NCBI GenBank assembly: GCA_900258555.1
Contig: LT984854.1
Span: 2,005,300-2,069,299, forward strand
Origin: an uncultured Desulfobacterium sp.
GTDB lineage: Bacteria; Desulfobacterota; DSM-4660; Desulfatiglandales; Desulfatiglandaceae
DNA: 64,000 bases
Direction: 5' to 3'
The notes under the pieces are model-generated. The model was not told the DNA's origin. It saw only the letters and a program-made list of their open reading frames with translations, and ran no database searches. The first letter of the stretch is position 1; each line of letters starts with the position of its first letter. Made by a program: the position numbers and the translations under genes. Below are positions 19,583-27,944 of the stretch, in pieces.

Positions 19583-19616
19583 GGCTGAAAATGGCCTTTC
19601 CGTGGCCTCTATTTTT
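19581..19616 (+). terminator. Weak terminator after cobA-hemD
   Basis: GAGGC at 19581-19585 can pair with GCCTC at 19605-19609 (alternatively two GGCC words pair inside), followed by a short TATTTTT tract. The stem overlaps the stop codon. The pairing is short, so this is a modest call. Confidence 0.4.
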
Positions 19617-19684
19617 GCATTTTATGTATTTCAGCTAAATTATAAGTCAATTCCAGCCAAAAACCGCTTCGTTATATACTAATT

Positions 19685-19756
19685 GATAGGGTTATATAGG
19701 GAATTTTCCCTATAAATTTGGGATTTTCCCCTATTAAAATAAGGTATTCCCCCTAT
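19685..19756. promoter_or_regulatory. Cluster of five ATAGGG(n)AA half-sites upstream of csp
   Basis: Within 72 bp the motif ATAGGG occurs twice on the plus strand (19686-19691 and 19696-19703, the latter ATAGGGAA) and three times on the minus strand (19106-type sites at 19706-19713, 19726-19734, 19747-19756, read as TTCC(C)nTAT). The central pair makes a near-perfect dyad, TATAGGGAA-TT-TTCCCTATA at 19695-19714. This looks like an array of protein-binding half-sites ahead of the cold-shock gene. The regulator is unknown. Confidence 0.5.
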
Positions 19757-19802
19757 GGACACAAGTTATAAAAATAATTATAAACATTTCGTGACCACGG
19801 GG

Positions 19803-19865
19803 ATGTTTGTTGAATGCTGTCTTTGGGGTGAGTTCGGGCCCCCATTAAGACACAGTCCCAAACAT
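19803..19865 (+). promoter_or_regulatory. Long structured leader of the csp mRNA
   Basis: Three nested pairings are visible: ATGTTTG (19803-19809) with CAAACAT (19859-19865); TGTCTT (19818-19823) with AAGACA (19847-19852); TGGGG (19824-19828) with CCCCA (19840-19844). The last two stack into an 11-bp stem interrupted by two bases. It ends about 25 nt before the ribosome site of csp. Temperature-sensitive leaders are known for cold-shock genes of other bacteria; such a role here is inference. Confidence 0.5.
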
Positions 19866-19906
19866 GGACCGCAATAAAAAACAAATTTTTTAAGGAGGAA
19901 AGTGTT

Positions 19907-20107
19907 TTGGCAGAAGGCATTGTAAAGTGGTTTAGCAGTAAGAAGGGATTTGGATTCATCGAACAGAAAGAGGGTCCGGATGTGTTCGTCCATTTTTCCG
20001 GGATAACTTCAAGTGGCTTCAAATCTCTTAATGAAGGAGAAAGGGTCAAATTTGAAGTGCAACAGGGACCAAAAGGCCCCTCCGCGGTAAATGTTACTCA
20101 AGTCTAA
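19907..20107 (+). CDS. csp: Cold-shock protein (CspA family)
   Basis: 66-residue single CSD domain that binds single-stranded RNA/DNA. RNP1 reads KGFGFI and RNP2 reads VFVHFS. The start codon is TTG at 19907: AAGGAGG sits 8 or so nt upstream and no in-frame ATG or GTG is available. Monocistronic, with a structured leader in front and a strong terminator behind. Confidence 0.93.
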   Translation: MAEGIVKWFSSKKGFGFIEQKEGPDVFVHFSGITSSGFKSLNEGERVKFEVQQGPKGPSAVNVTQV

Positions 20108-20128
20108 AAATATCACTTAATAAACAAC

Positions 20129-20170
20129 AAAACAGGCCTTTCGTGACCAATGAAGGGCCTGTTTTATTAG
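20129..20170 (+). terminator. Rho-independent terminator of csp
   Basis: AAAACAGGCC (20129-20138) pairs with GGCCTGTTTT (20156-20165), and the stem extends inward by TTTC/GAAG to about 14 bp with one G-U pair. A loop of roughly 9 nt follows, then a T-rich end. It may act in both directions. Confidence 0.85.
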
Positions 20171-20294
20171 AAAGGTGAATGATTCGTTATTACGCATGAC
20201 ACCACCTTATTTTCCTACATGCGCCGGAATAAAGCGTGTGAAACCCACAACAAGTAAATCGTATCCCACAAACTTTACAAAGTGTCTTAACTGA

Positions 20295-20576
20295 TCACCC
20301 TCCCCCTCCAGCAGAAAACAAACTTACGACATCATCTTGTTTAATAACAGTGTGAAGCTTATTAAGGCTGAAGATGTTAATGCCGTTAACTAAAATGATT
20401 GTCCCCTTTCTAAGAGATCCGTCATCTTCCAGCAGCTTTTTGATAATTATATCGTTACCTATTTTGTCTCTGATTTCATACAAAAATTCAATCACAGGTG
20501 TCTTATCCGCATCAATCTCGATTTCATCAATACCCGTCTTCTGTCTCAGGAGGGTGAAGAACCTGACCTTCGCCAT
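20295..20576 (-). CDS. MoaD/ThiS-like sulfur carrier protein
   Basis: 93-residue ubiquitin-fold sulfur carrier. The C-terminus FSAGGGG ends in the Gly-Gly that is adenylated and thiocarboxylated; FFTLLRQKTGIDE at the N-terminus matches MoaD. It lies downstream of the SDR/AOR genes on the same strand, so it may supply sulfur for the tungsto- or molybdopterin of AOR. A second MoaD-like gene sits in the Mo-hydroxylase operon. The gap of 326 nt to the SDR gene means co-transcription is uncertain. Confidence 0.8.
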   Translation of the reverse strand: MAKVRFFTLLRQKTGIDEIEIDADKTPVIEFLYEIRDKIGNDIIIKKLLEDDGSLRKGTIILVNGINIFSLNKLHTVIKQDDVVSLFSAGGGG

Positions 20577-20902
20577 CTTATTTCCTCAAAAGGGTTATGG
20601 TTTCTTATTTAAAAAAATATCTTGTTCTTGATAATAATATAAAATATCAGGAAAACGCAATCCATTAGGAAGGAGGATTGATTCTGTTTCGGGCTCTGGC
20701 CCCTTTATTCCTCCGCTAGCGGATATCAGTTAAATAAAGTAAAAAAAAGATTTTAAAACGGGGATACATGAGGGAATAGACCAGAATGCCACACCTTTTT
20801 TGCAAGGTGTGGCATCCGGGCTCTCTTGCGGACTTTCTTTAGGCCTCCATTATCTTCCAAAGAGTAATCCGTGCTCCATGAAATAGCTAAAGAGATATCT
20901 GC
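20577..20902. other. Gap between SDR and MoaD-like genes with a strong hairpin
   Basis: No gene recognised. A perfect 12-bp inverted repeat, ATGCCACACCTT (20786-20797) with AAGGTGTGGCAT (20804-20815), would form a very stable hairpin after the SDR stop on the minus strand, but no T-tract follows it. A CCGCTAGCGG palindrome lies near 20712. The hairpin may stabilise the 3' end of the AOR operon transcript. Confidence 0.5.
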
Positions 20903-21664
20903 TTAATGCAGGGCCATGCCGCCGTCAACAGCGACCAACTGGCCTGTCATAAAATCAGAATCATCTGATGCAAGAAAGAGTGCCGGCCCGACCAGGTCTG
21001 TCGGCTGCTGGTTTCTCTTTAAATGAACCATTGAAGCAACAAATTCTGCCAGTCCTGGGGGTTGACCGGGCATCTCTGTGCTGGCAGCGGTCAAGGTCAG
21101 TCCGGGACAGATTGTGTTGACAGTTATACCGAACTCCCCCAGTTCGGCGGAAGCACATCTTGTAAGCCCCATTACTGCAGCCTTTGATGCAGCATAATGA
21201 AGGAGAAACGGGATACCCATCAGCATGGTGGTTGAGGCTGTGTTGATAATCTTTCCCTTTCCGGCCTGCTTCATGTAGGGTACAACCGCCTTCATAGTCA
21301 GCCACTGGCCCTTAACATTGACTGAAAAAACCCAGTCCCATTCCTCGGGTGTGATCGTATCCCAGGGCTGCATGGACAGCCCTGAATAGATGGCAGCGTT
21401 ATTGAGCAGGACGTCTATCTTTCCATATTTTTCCACGGTTTTCTTGGCCATCATCTTGGTATCTTCCTCATTAGAGACATCCACCTTGAGGGCCATGGCC
21501 TCGCCGCCGTTGGCCTTAATTTCATCTACAACCTGCTGGCTCGTATCTAGTTTGCGCGCACAAATGACCACCTTCGCACCTTCCAGGGCGAACCTTAAAC
21601 TATAGTCTCTGCCGATACCCTGATTTCCGCCCGTAACTATTACGACCTTGTCTTTTAATCTCAT
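20903..21664 (-). CDS. Short-chain dehydrogenase/reductase
   Basis: Classical SDR of 253 residues. Cofactor motif TGGNQGIG, structural NNAA, catalytic Ser/Tyr/Lys region ending YAASK, and C-terminal SDFMTGQLVAVDGG are all visible. The ATG at 21664 is set by AAGGAGG 6 nt upstream; an upstream start at 21682 would overlap that site. Likely oxidises a hydroxyl or reduces a ketone intermediate. Being last among the AOR, FAD enzymes and small proteins, it probably works in the same degradation pathway. Substrate unknown. Confidence 0.87.
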   Translation of the reverse strand: MRLKDKVVIVTGGNQGIGRDYSLRFALEGAKVVICARKLDTSQQVVDEIKANGGEAMALKVDVSNEEDTKMMAKKTVEKYGKIDVLLNNAAIYSGLSMQPWDTITPEEWDWVFSVNVKGQWLTMKAVVPYMKQAGKGKIINTASTTMLMGIPFLLHYAASKAAVMGLTRCASAELGEFGITVNTICPGLTLTAASTEMPGQPPGLAEFVASMVHLKRNQQPTDLVGPALFLASDDSDFMTGQLVAVDGGMALH

Positions 21665-21696
21665 GGCATACCTCCTTCGCACAAAAGACTGTAATT

Positions 21697-21948
21697 TTAA
21701 AGTTTCTGCGGCTCACTTCCCTTTCTCCAGGGAAAGAGGAAGGCAAGCACAATTACCCATAATATAGAAGGACGAAGAAACCCGAATACCACAGGCCATA
21801 CGTCTTGGGGCTCAAGATAGGTTTCCAGGTGCCATTCTGCAGGAGATGTCGCCAGCGCATAAAGGCCCATATCGTCACCCTTAGGACTCATGGAAGTAAC
21901 ACCCGCCACGAGTTCGGTCTGGCCCAGTCCTGTTGATGCAACTCTCAT
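21697..21948 (-). CDS. AOR-associated small protein, paralogue 1
   Basis: 83 residues, no family recognised. It opens MRVASTGLGQTELVAGV, sharing the pattern STGLGxTELV with the neighbouring 95-residue protein. The C-terminal half holds one strongly hydrophobic stretch (about residues 54-70, FGFLRPSILWVIVLAFLF) followed by basic residues, so a single membrane anchor with the glycine-rich N-terminus in the cytoplasm is plausible. A GGAGG ribosome site precedes the ATG. The real coding status is supported by paralogy and by its place in an AOR operon. Confidence 0.65.
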   Translation of the reverse strand: MRVASTGLGQTELVAGVTSMSPKGDDMGLYALATSPAEWHLETYLEPQDVWPVVFGFLRPSILWVIVLAFLFPWRKGSEPQKL

Positions 21949-22111
21949 TTTTTCCTCCGCTAAAAATTAATTGATTAAGCCTTTGTCCCACATGTCGCTT
22001 CTCCGTTTCCAGATAAGCGGCAACCATGCCTGATAAAACCGGATGCATCCCCCTCCCCCTGTGAAACCAAAAGGAGACAATTAAGGGGAGAGGGATGGTA
22101 GGGAGGCAATA

Positions 22112-22399
22112 TTATGCCCTTTTCTTTACTGAGCCCTCTTTTGTAGAAGTCGAGTTCTCAGCAACAGCCTTTGGTTTTCCTACTGTTATCAGTGTCTTTA
22201 TTACAAACCATATGTTAGAGGGGATGAGGGCTCGCCACACAATGGCCCGCAGGTCTCTCGCCTGAAGGAACACCCTTACCCTCCACACAACCGGCTTTTT
22301 TATCTTCACCCTCATGATTACCCCGGACATCGAGGCTTCCATATCAACCAGGTCGCCCACGAGCTCCGTTGTTCCCAGTCCGGTAGATCTAAGTTTCAT
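22112..22399 (-). CDS. AOR-associated small protein, paralogue 2
   Basis: 95 residues, no family recognised. Starts MKLRSTGLGTTELVGDLVDM, the same STGLGxTELV pattern as the 83-residue protein downstream. A middle basic segment (VKIKKPVVWRVRVFLQARDLR) precedes an amphipathic stretch, ALIPSNIWFVIKTLI, and a charged tail. It starts 23 nt after AOR, with AAAGGAG as ribosome site. Both small proteins probably act with AOR, for example as membrane tether or electron-transfer adaptor; that role is inference. Confidence 0.65.
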   Translation of the reverse strand: MKLRSTGLGTTELVGDLVDMEASMSGVIMRVKIKKPVVWRVRVFLQARDLRAIVWRALIPSNIWFVIKTLITVGKPKAVAENSTSTKEGSVKKRA

Positions 22400-22421
22400 T
22401 GTAGCAAACTCCTTTCAACAA

Positions 22422-24266
22422 TTATTGACCCAAAGGCGGTACCATTGAGTATTTCTCTATACCAAGGTTTTTAAGCTTTCCATAATAGGGGACCCTGTTT
22501 TCATCCCAGCCCCTTAAATGGCAATAAAAGTCCATGGTCCTCTTAAGATCAAGCATGGCCCCCTTATTTGGGCCGTCGGGCAGTGGTTCTTTGTAGAACC
22601 TATCAGGCAGTTTCTCGTCTTCCAGCTTGATCCCCGCCTTGAGGTTAAAAAGCCTTTGCAGATTGAATATCCTCTCCCCAATAGACAGGAAATGAAATAT
22701 TCCGCCAAAGCCGACGCCGGTTGCAGCCATTAAAAGGGCGCAAACCTCTATCATAGTGATACCTGCTGAAGCAAAAAGGCAGAGTCCCGTGGCATCCCAG
22801 GCAGCAATCATATCCTGAGAGGCCTTTGATGCCATCTCCTTTCCCCTTTCCTCAATTGGGTCGAGATTTCCCGCTGTATGCAGAATCTCAAAGGGAATGG
22901 TATAACCTCTGCAGTGAGATGCCCCAATGGTGGATGTCATATAGCTTACGCCCATGCCCTTGGCGCCCCTTGGCTCATAGCCCGGCAGCTCCAACTTGTG
23001 CATGCCCATAAAGCACTCAAGATGACCCTGCTTTTGGGCGAGCCTATAGCCACCGTCAGCAAGAACATTTCCAAAGCCCTCTCTCTTGCCAATCATCTCG
23101 ACAAGTTTGAGCACCAGGGCCTCGTCTCCGAATTTGATCTCAAGACCTCCGGTATCCTCTTTGGTGAGATAGCCTTTTTCATACAACTCCATGGCGCAGG
23201 CAATGGTCCCACCGGTAGAGATGGTGTCAAGGCCTAAACGATTACAAAGGTAATTGGCCTTGGTAATGGTGTTGAGATTTCCTATGCCGAGATTGGAGCC
23301 TAAAAGCGCCAAGGTCTCGTATTCAGGACCTTCGCCCTCTTCTTCATACCCCGGCTCAGAGATCTTGGTGCCCCTGCCGCATGATATGACGCAGCCATAA
23401 CAGCCCTTCTTTTTCTGCAGAATGGTTTCAGACATCCTTTCACCGCTGATGTCCATGGCCTTTTCAAAGGCGCTCCTCTGAAAATTCCTGGTCGGCAGGA
23501 TGCCCATCTCGCTTAAAAGCATCACCATAGAGGCAGTGCCAAAAAGGGTGAAACCTTCGGTGCCTGGATTGGTTTTAAGCATCTCCACTGCCATCTTGGC
23601 AACCTGCTTTAATTCCTCTTCTCTTGCCACTTCCGCCTTCTTTGAACCCATCACAGCCAGGGCCTTCAGGTTCTTTGACCCCATTACAGCCCCGATTCCG
23701 CAACGGGCCGCTGCCCGGTGCTTGTCATTCATGATTGCGGCAATCAGAGACAGCTTCTCTCCGGCAGGTCCGATGCAGGCAATCCTAGGCCTCTTGCCCG
23801 AACCTTCCAAGTCTTTTCTGATAATGTCCTCGGTTTCATGGGAGTCTTTCCCCCAAATGTGGGCGGCATCCCTGAACTCTACACCCTCATCTGTTACCAC
23901 CACATAGACGGGTTTATCAGACTTACCTTCAAATATGATATGGTCATAACCGGCATTTCTCATGGCAGGGCCAAAAAACCCGCCGCTGTTGCCAAAGCCC
24001 AGTAGTCCGGTCAATGGTGATTTGGTTGTAACCATATACCTGGATCCCAAAGGCGCCGCAGTCCCTGTGAGCGGCCCAATAGAGAAGATCAATTTGTTGT
24101 CAGGTGACAATGGATCAACCTTAGGGTCCATCTCGTCCATCAGGATGTTTGTAGCCACACCATGACCGCCCAAAAACATCTTTTGGGTTTCAAGATCAAT
24201 ATCCTCTGCCTTGTAGGTCTTATTTGTGAGATCTATCCTTAGAATCTTTCCCAGCCAACCTTTCAT
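22422..24266 (-). CDS. aor: Aldehyde:ferredoxin oxidoreductase (tungsten enzyme)
   Basis: 614-residue AOR-family enzyme that oxidises aldehydes (or reduces acids) with ferredoxin using a tungsto-bispterin and one [4Fe-4S] cluster. The cluster cysteines are C289, C292, C296 (GCYGCVISC) and C496 (GLCLFA). This spacing matches the well-known Pyrococcus furiosus AOR pattern. The pterin loop segments RCGIGAVMGSKNLKA and GPLTGTAAPLGSR are intact. Ribosome site AAAGGAGG. The tungsten benzoyl-CoA reductase subunit BamB is a relative, but no BamC-I partners are present, so a free-standing aldehyde oxidoreductase is more likely. Confidence 0.92.
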   Translation of the reverse strand: MKGWLGKILRIDLTNKTYKAEDIDLETQKMFLGGHGVATNILMDEMDPKVDPLSPDNKLIFSIGPLTGTAAPLGSRYMVTTKSPLTGLLGFGNSGGFFGPAMRNAGYDHIIFEGKSDKPVYVVVTDEGVEFRDAAHIWGKDSHETEDIIRKDLEGSGKRPRIACIGPAGEKLSLIAAIMNDKHRAAARCGIGAVMGSKNLKALAVMGSKKAEVAREEELKQVAKMAVEMLKTNPGTEGFTLFGTASMVMLLSEMGILPTRNFQRSAFEKAMDISGERMSETILQKKKGCYGCVISCGRGTKISEPGYEEEGEGPEYETLALLGSNLGIGNLNTITKANYLCNRLGLDTISTGGTIACAMELYEKGYLTKEDTGGLEIKFGDEALVLKLVEMIGKREGFGNVLADGGYRLAQKQGHLECFMGMHKLELPGYEPRGAKGMGVSYMTSTIGASHCRGYTIPFEILHTAGNLDPIEERGKEMASKASQDMIAAWDATGLCLFASAGITMIEVCALLMAATGVGFGGIFHFLSIGERIFNLQRLFNLKAGIKLEDEKLPDRFYKEPLPDGPNKGAMLDLKRTMDFYCHLRGWDENRVPYYGKLKNLGIEKYSMVPPLGQ

Positions 24267-24281
24267 AGCACTCCTCCTTTG

Positions 24282-24337
24282 TTCAAGGCGACTGCGTCGC
24301 CTTGAATCGCGGCACTGACTCCGTCAGCGCCGCGATT
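24282..24337. repeat. Two adjacent hairpins (REP-like) between the FAD-enzyme and AOR genes
   Basis: Hairpin 1: TTCAAGGCGAC (24282-24292), loop TGC, GTCGCCTTGAA (24296-24306). Hairpin 2: AATCGCGGC-A-CTGAC (24305-24319), loop TCC, GTCAG-C-GCCGCGATT (24323-24337) with one mismatch. Both are G+C-rich with triloops, and they share a boundary base. They sit inside an operon, just upstream of the AOR ribosome site, and may stabilise mRNA or be a dispersed repeat. Confidence 0.7.
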
Positions 24338-24369
24338 ATGTTATAAAGTTGAGCTCATCCTCGAAAGAT

Positions 24370-26001
24370 CTACAACAGCCCCTTCTCCTTAGCGGCCTTT
24401 ACATGATCCGGTGGTTCCCACCATTTTTTAATTCCCAGCTCATCGCAGACCGCATCTGCTGCAAGATAGCCGTTTGCAAGCAATATGGTTCCACCAGGAT
24501 AGGTGCATGCACCACCCATGTATAGCCCCTTTATCGGAGACCTGTGGGTGGAACAAAACTCATTTGGTCTCATATAGCCCATCTGCAATGGGAGGTAGGC
24601 GCCCTGTTTGATTGAGCCCCTGACCATATCCATGAACTTTTTGGAATATTCATGGGGAGTGGATACGTAGATGTTTCTTACGTTTTCTTCGGTCATATTC
24701 GGTGCATATTTTTTGAGTACATTGATCATACCCCAGGCGTGCTCTTCCTTCTTTTTTAACGAACACCAGTTTTCGCTGTCGCCATCAAGATCATAGGGCG
24801 CCATCTTCCACATGGTTAGCGTATGGCCGCCTTGTGGAGGGCACTGCATCGGGTCATTGACCGTAGGTGTGACCGCCACATAGCCGCTGTTCAGGTCGCA
24901 TATGCCCTCACCTATCTTATCATACTGGCTAAGAAACTCTTCAGGTGTTTCATGGCCGATTACGTAATAAAGGGCCTTCGCCAGTTCCGGATCTTTTTCA
25001 AATACCTTTAATTGCGGGAGGCCTCTTAAGGAGACGTGGGTACCCAAAAATGCCCAGTGTTCCCACTGCCAGCCCTCTATGGATTCGGCGAAATCCTCAG
25101 CAATGTTATCCCTGCCGACCAGATCCAGGAAAGTCTGATGTAGGTCAACCGTGCTTATAACACCCTTGGTCGCCTCAAAGACCCTTCCGTCTTCCAGTTT
25201 AACGCCCTTTGCAACACCATTTTCTACAATAATGCTGGTGGGGATAACAGAGGTCATAAGCTTTCCTCCGTTTTCCATAACCACCTTCATCAGGGCCTGA
25301 GCCAGTGTATGGGTTCCGCCCACTAGCATCCTGTAACGATACATCCTGTCAATATACAGGGGCGCCAGATAGCCAAGGCCATCCTGACGCGGATCAAGAC
25401 CCCACATGCAGATATTGTGGAGCAAAAGGGCCTTAACCTGCGGGCTCTCAAACCATTCATTTACAATGGTGAGCGGGCTCTTGGTGTTATATTCGTTCAT
25501 CGCCTTACCCACGTCCGATTTCTCAAGTCTTAAGACCTGATCGAGGGCTGCCATGGGCTGGACATAGGTTGCGGGACCTATGAATTCTTTCATGAAATGC
25601 TCACTGATCTTTGTGAGCTCTCTATAGTTATCCGCGTCTTTCTTTGAAAACTGCTCAAATGATTTACATGTCCTTTCCACATCGCTATATAGACAGATAG
25701 CTCTTCCATCGGAAAAGGGCATTACGCACTGGACTTCCGGATAGATGTGGGTAAGGCCATGGCGGCTTATGAGCTCCAGGTCATTGTATGCAGGGGCGTA
25801 ATCAACCATCATCATGAAGAACGCATGGGCATTTACGCGAAGACGTGAAGTTCCGGTTAATTCTTCAGTGGCAGCGCCGCCACCCATCTCATGCCTTCGC
25901 TCAAGTAAAAGCACCTTAAGTCCAGCCTTTGCAAGGTATCCGGCAGAAAGAAGGCCGTTTGGACCGGCACCAATAACAACTACATCATATGTCCTGTTCA
26001 T
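24370..26001 (-). CDS. FAD-dependent oxidoreductase, phytoene desaturase-like (1)
   Basis: 543 residues with an N-terminal Rossmann FAD motif (VVVIGAGPNGLLSAGYLAKAG) and ERRHEMGGGAA after the second strand. The C-terminal FAD-binding MGGACTYPGGTILLANGY is typical of CrtI/amine-oxidase-type flavoproteins. Such enzymes desaturate or saturate C-C bonds in carotenoids, retinoids and related hydrophobic substrates. It is followed by AOR and preceded 19 nt upstream by a paralogue; the pair may form a heterodimer. No carotenoid genes are near, so a catabolic dehydrogenation is more likely. Confidence 0.78.
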   Translation of the reverse strand: MNRTYDVVVIGAGPNGLLSAGYLAKAGLKVLLLERRHEMGGGAATEELTGTSRLRVNAHAFFMMMVDYAPAYNDLELISRHGLTHIYPEVQCVMPFSDGRAICLYSDVERTCKSFEQFSKKDADNYRELTKISEHFMKEFIGPATYVQPMAALDQVLRLEKSDVGKAMNEYNTKSPLTIVNEWFESPQVKALLLHNICMWGLDPRQDGLGYLAPLYIDRMYRYRMLVGGTHTLAQALMKVVMENGGKLMTSVIPTSIIVENGVAKGVKLEDGRVFEATKGVISTVDLHQTFLDLVGRDNIAEDFAESIEGWQWEHWAFLGTHVSLRGLPQLKVFEKDPELAKALYYVIGHETPEEFLSQYDKIGEGICDLNSGYVAVTPTVNDPMQCPPQGGHTLTMWKMAPYDLDGDSENWCSLKKKEEHAWGMINVLKKYAPNMTEENVRNIYVSTPHEYSKKFMDMVRGSIKQGAYLPLQMGYMRPNEFCSTHRSPIKGLYMGGACTYPGGTILLANGYLAADAVCDELGIKKWWEPPDHVKAAKEKGLL

Positions 26002-26020
26002 TATCTTCGTCCTCCTTTCT

Positions 26021-27697
26021 CTAATAAATGCCTTCTCTTAAGACTCTTTTAACGATAGCGCCCCAATCCTTCTCAGGTGGCTTCTTCAAACCGTGCTGAT
26101 CTGCCATGACAGTATATACCCAGTAACCCTGCTCAGAGGTTGCTCCTCCGGACGGATGCCATGCAGATGAGGCAGGATAAAGATTCTTGATGGGAAAATT
26201 ATATAAATCGGCAAGTTGCGCTATCGGCCTGGTCCTGCCAAGCTGCGGACCATCCATATCTATAACACACCAGTTGCCTTGGGGGCCGAAATTGGGTGCA
26301 TGATTTGCGGTGTAATACGGTGTTATCGGAACATAACCGATGACATTATCCCAATGGACGTTCTCGCAGTACCTGTTCCAGAAAGCGATGCACTCATTGG
26401 CGTGCGTCTTTTCCAGTTCCTTCCATTTCTCCGCGGGATATCTTGTGGCGGGTTGAATAAACTGTTCTGTCAGGACTGTGGCCTTTCCGCCAGGGGGGGC
26501 AAAATAATCATGCTCGAACATGGACCAGTTAGCAATAACGAGGTTGAAGTCATTGGGGTCTGGCCACTCGCCCGCAAGACGCAGATGTGCCTCACGCTCG
26601 ATACAGTCAAGCCCCTTTCTGGCTAGGTTGATCCAGTTGGAGTACTTGATGTCAGGATCAAACTGCTCTGCCCTGTATATCGGCTGCTCCTTCAGAGCCC
26701 AGGTGTACCAGGATATGGCCACAAAATTTCTCTCGATATTCTTTACTGACTTCTGTACATCAGCGGGCCATACGGCTGGATCAGTAAGGTCATGGACCAG
26801 GTCAATCGGGTTTGCGCCGCATACAACGCCCAATTTTGCCGCAATCTCTGTACCGTCTGTCAGTCTTACTCCAGTGGCCCTTCCGTTTTCAATGATGATC
26901 TTTTCAACGGTCTTTCCGTGATGAAGCTCGCCGCCGTTCTCATAGATAACCCTCTGAGAGGCGTGGGCGCACTGATGGCTGCCACCCTTAATGGGAGCAC
27001 CGTCCATATAAGAATTCATAAGCGCCAAACCAATCAGGGCGGAACCATAGGCCGTGGGATTTACACCTGCTGACTGAGCGCCCCTGATACCAAGTGACTG
27101 AATCTCTGGGCTTTCGAACATTTCTCTCATTACCTGGCTAGCACTCATCATCATCCAGTGGGGCTTGATTCCACTTTCAGGGTTCATGATGAGCCTGTCC
27201 ATCACATCAGGTTGTCCAAGGGGTACAGGAGGGGTAAATGACCATTCGAGAGAAGCGGGGTAAAACAAATCAAACCATTTTTCCATGTAATAAATATAAG
27301 TCTCAGCGTCTTTTTCAGAAAATCTCTTTAAGAGATTATAGGTCTTGTCTTTAAAGCCCTCTTCCCAGATGGAATAAGATCCGGCCCATGAATCATCCTC
27401 CCTGAATACAACGGTCTGCGAAACCTTGGGCTGACACACCTGTACACCGTATTCCTTCCACTCCGGAAAGTCTATCCACACAGGTGCATGATGGTGCAAA
27501 TAGATGTGGATGTGGGAACAATGGTTGGCCACATGCCCGGGGGCAGGGCTTTCATCAGAACACCAACCGCCTCCCTCTTCATGCCGCGTCTCGAATAACG
27601 CCACCTTAAGGCCTCCAAACTTTGTAGCATACATGGCGTTAATCAGATTTTTGTTTCCTGCGCCTACATAAACAACGTCGTATGTCTTATCTGCCAT
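26021..27697 (-). CDS. FAD-dependent oxidoreductase, phytoene desaturase-like (2)
   Basis: 558-residue paralogue of the next gene downstream. The N-terminal dinucleotide motif is altered: VVYVGAGNKNLINAMY has GxGxxN in place of GxGxxG, while ETRHEEGGGWCSDE keeps the second glycine cluster. A histidine-rich stretch (NHCSHIHIYLHHHAPVW, about residues 57-73) is unusual and could bind metal. The C-terminus keeps the FAD-type segment LYPASSAWHPSGGATSEQGY. First gene after the sigma54-like promoter and probably the head of the AOR operon. Confidence 0.75.
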   Translation of the reverse strand: MADKTYDVVYVGAGNKNLINAMYATKFGGLKVALFETRHEEGGGWCSDESPAPGHVANHCSHIHIYLHHHAPVWIDFPEWKEYGVQVCQPKVSQTVVFREDDSWAGSYSIWEEGFKDKTYNLLKRFSEKDAETYIYYMEKWFDLFYPASLEWSFTPPVPLGQPDVMDRLIMNPESGIKPHWMMMSASQVMREMFESPEIQSLGIRGAQSAGVNPTAYGSALIGLALMNSYMDGAPIKGGSHQCAHASQRVIYENGGELHHGKTVEKIIIENGRATGVRLTDGTEIAAKLGVVCGANPIDLVHDLTDPAVWPADVQKSVKNIERNFVAISWYTWALKEQPIYRAEQFDPDIKYSNWINLARKGLDCIEREAHLRLAGEWPDPNDFNLVIANWSMFEHDYFAPPGGKATVLTEQFIQPATRYPAEKWKELEKTHANECIAFWNRYCENVHWDNVIGYVPITPYYTANHAPNFGPQGNWCVIDMDGPQLGRTRPIAQLADLYNFPIKNLYPASSAWHPSGGATSEQGYWVYTVMADQHGLKKPPEKDWGAIVKRVLREGIY

Positions 27698-27856
27698 TTT
27701 TCTCCTCCGTGAGTCTTAATTTTATCCTGATCAGGGCGCTTCCTCGGGCTCATAGTCATCTCAGGGCTTGTAAACAGCACCTTTATGATCTACAGGTCAA
27801 TGTCCAGGAATTCAGCAAAACAGCGCTCATTTCAGGTCGTGACAAGCTTATTAATA

Positions 27857-27872
27857 TACAAGACACATGCCA
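27857..27872 (-). promoter_or_regulatory. Sigma54-type promoter of the FAD/AOR operon
   Basis: On the minus strand TGGCATG-N4-TTGTA (plus coordinates 27872 down to 27857) fits the -24/-12 pattern TGGCAYR-N4-TTGCW, with exactly 10 nt between the GG and the GT. Transcription would start near 27845, about 148 nt ahead of the first FAD-enzyme ATG. The neighbouring gene encodes a sigma54 activator. Confidence 0.65.
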
Positions 27873-27944
27873 GACTATCAACATGTTAGTATTATTGATT
27901 ATTATTTCAGACTAATTGAGATTAATCGAAATGACGCTTAATAC

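Noticed and set aside
22422-24266. BamB, tungsten benzoyl-CoA reductase subunit
   Set aside because: The expected Bam partner subunits (BamC to BamI) are absent; cysteine spacing fits ordinary AOR.
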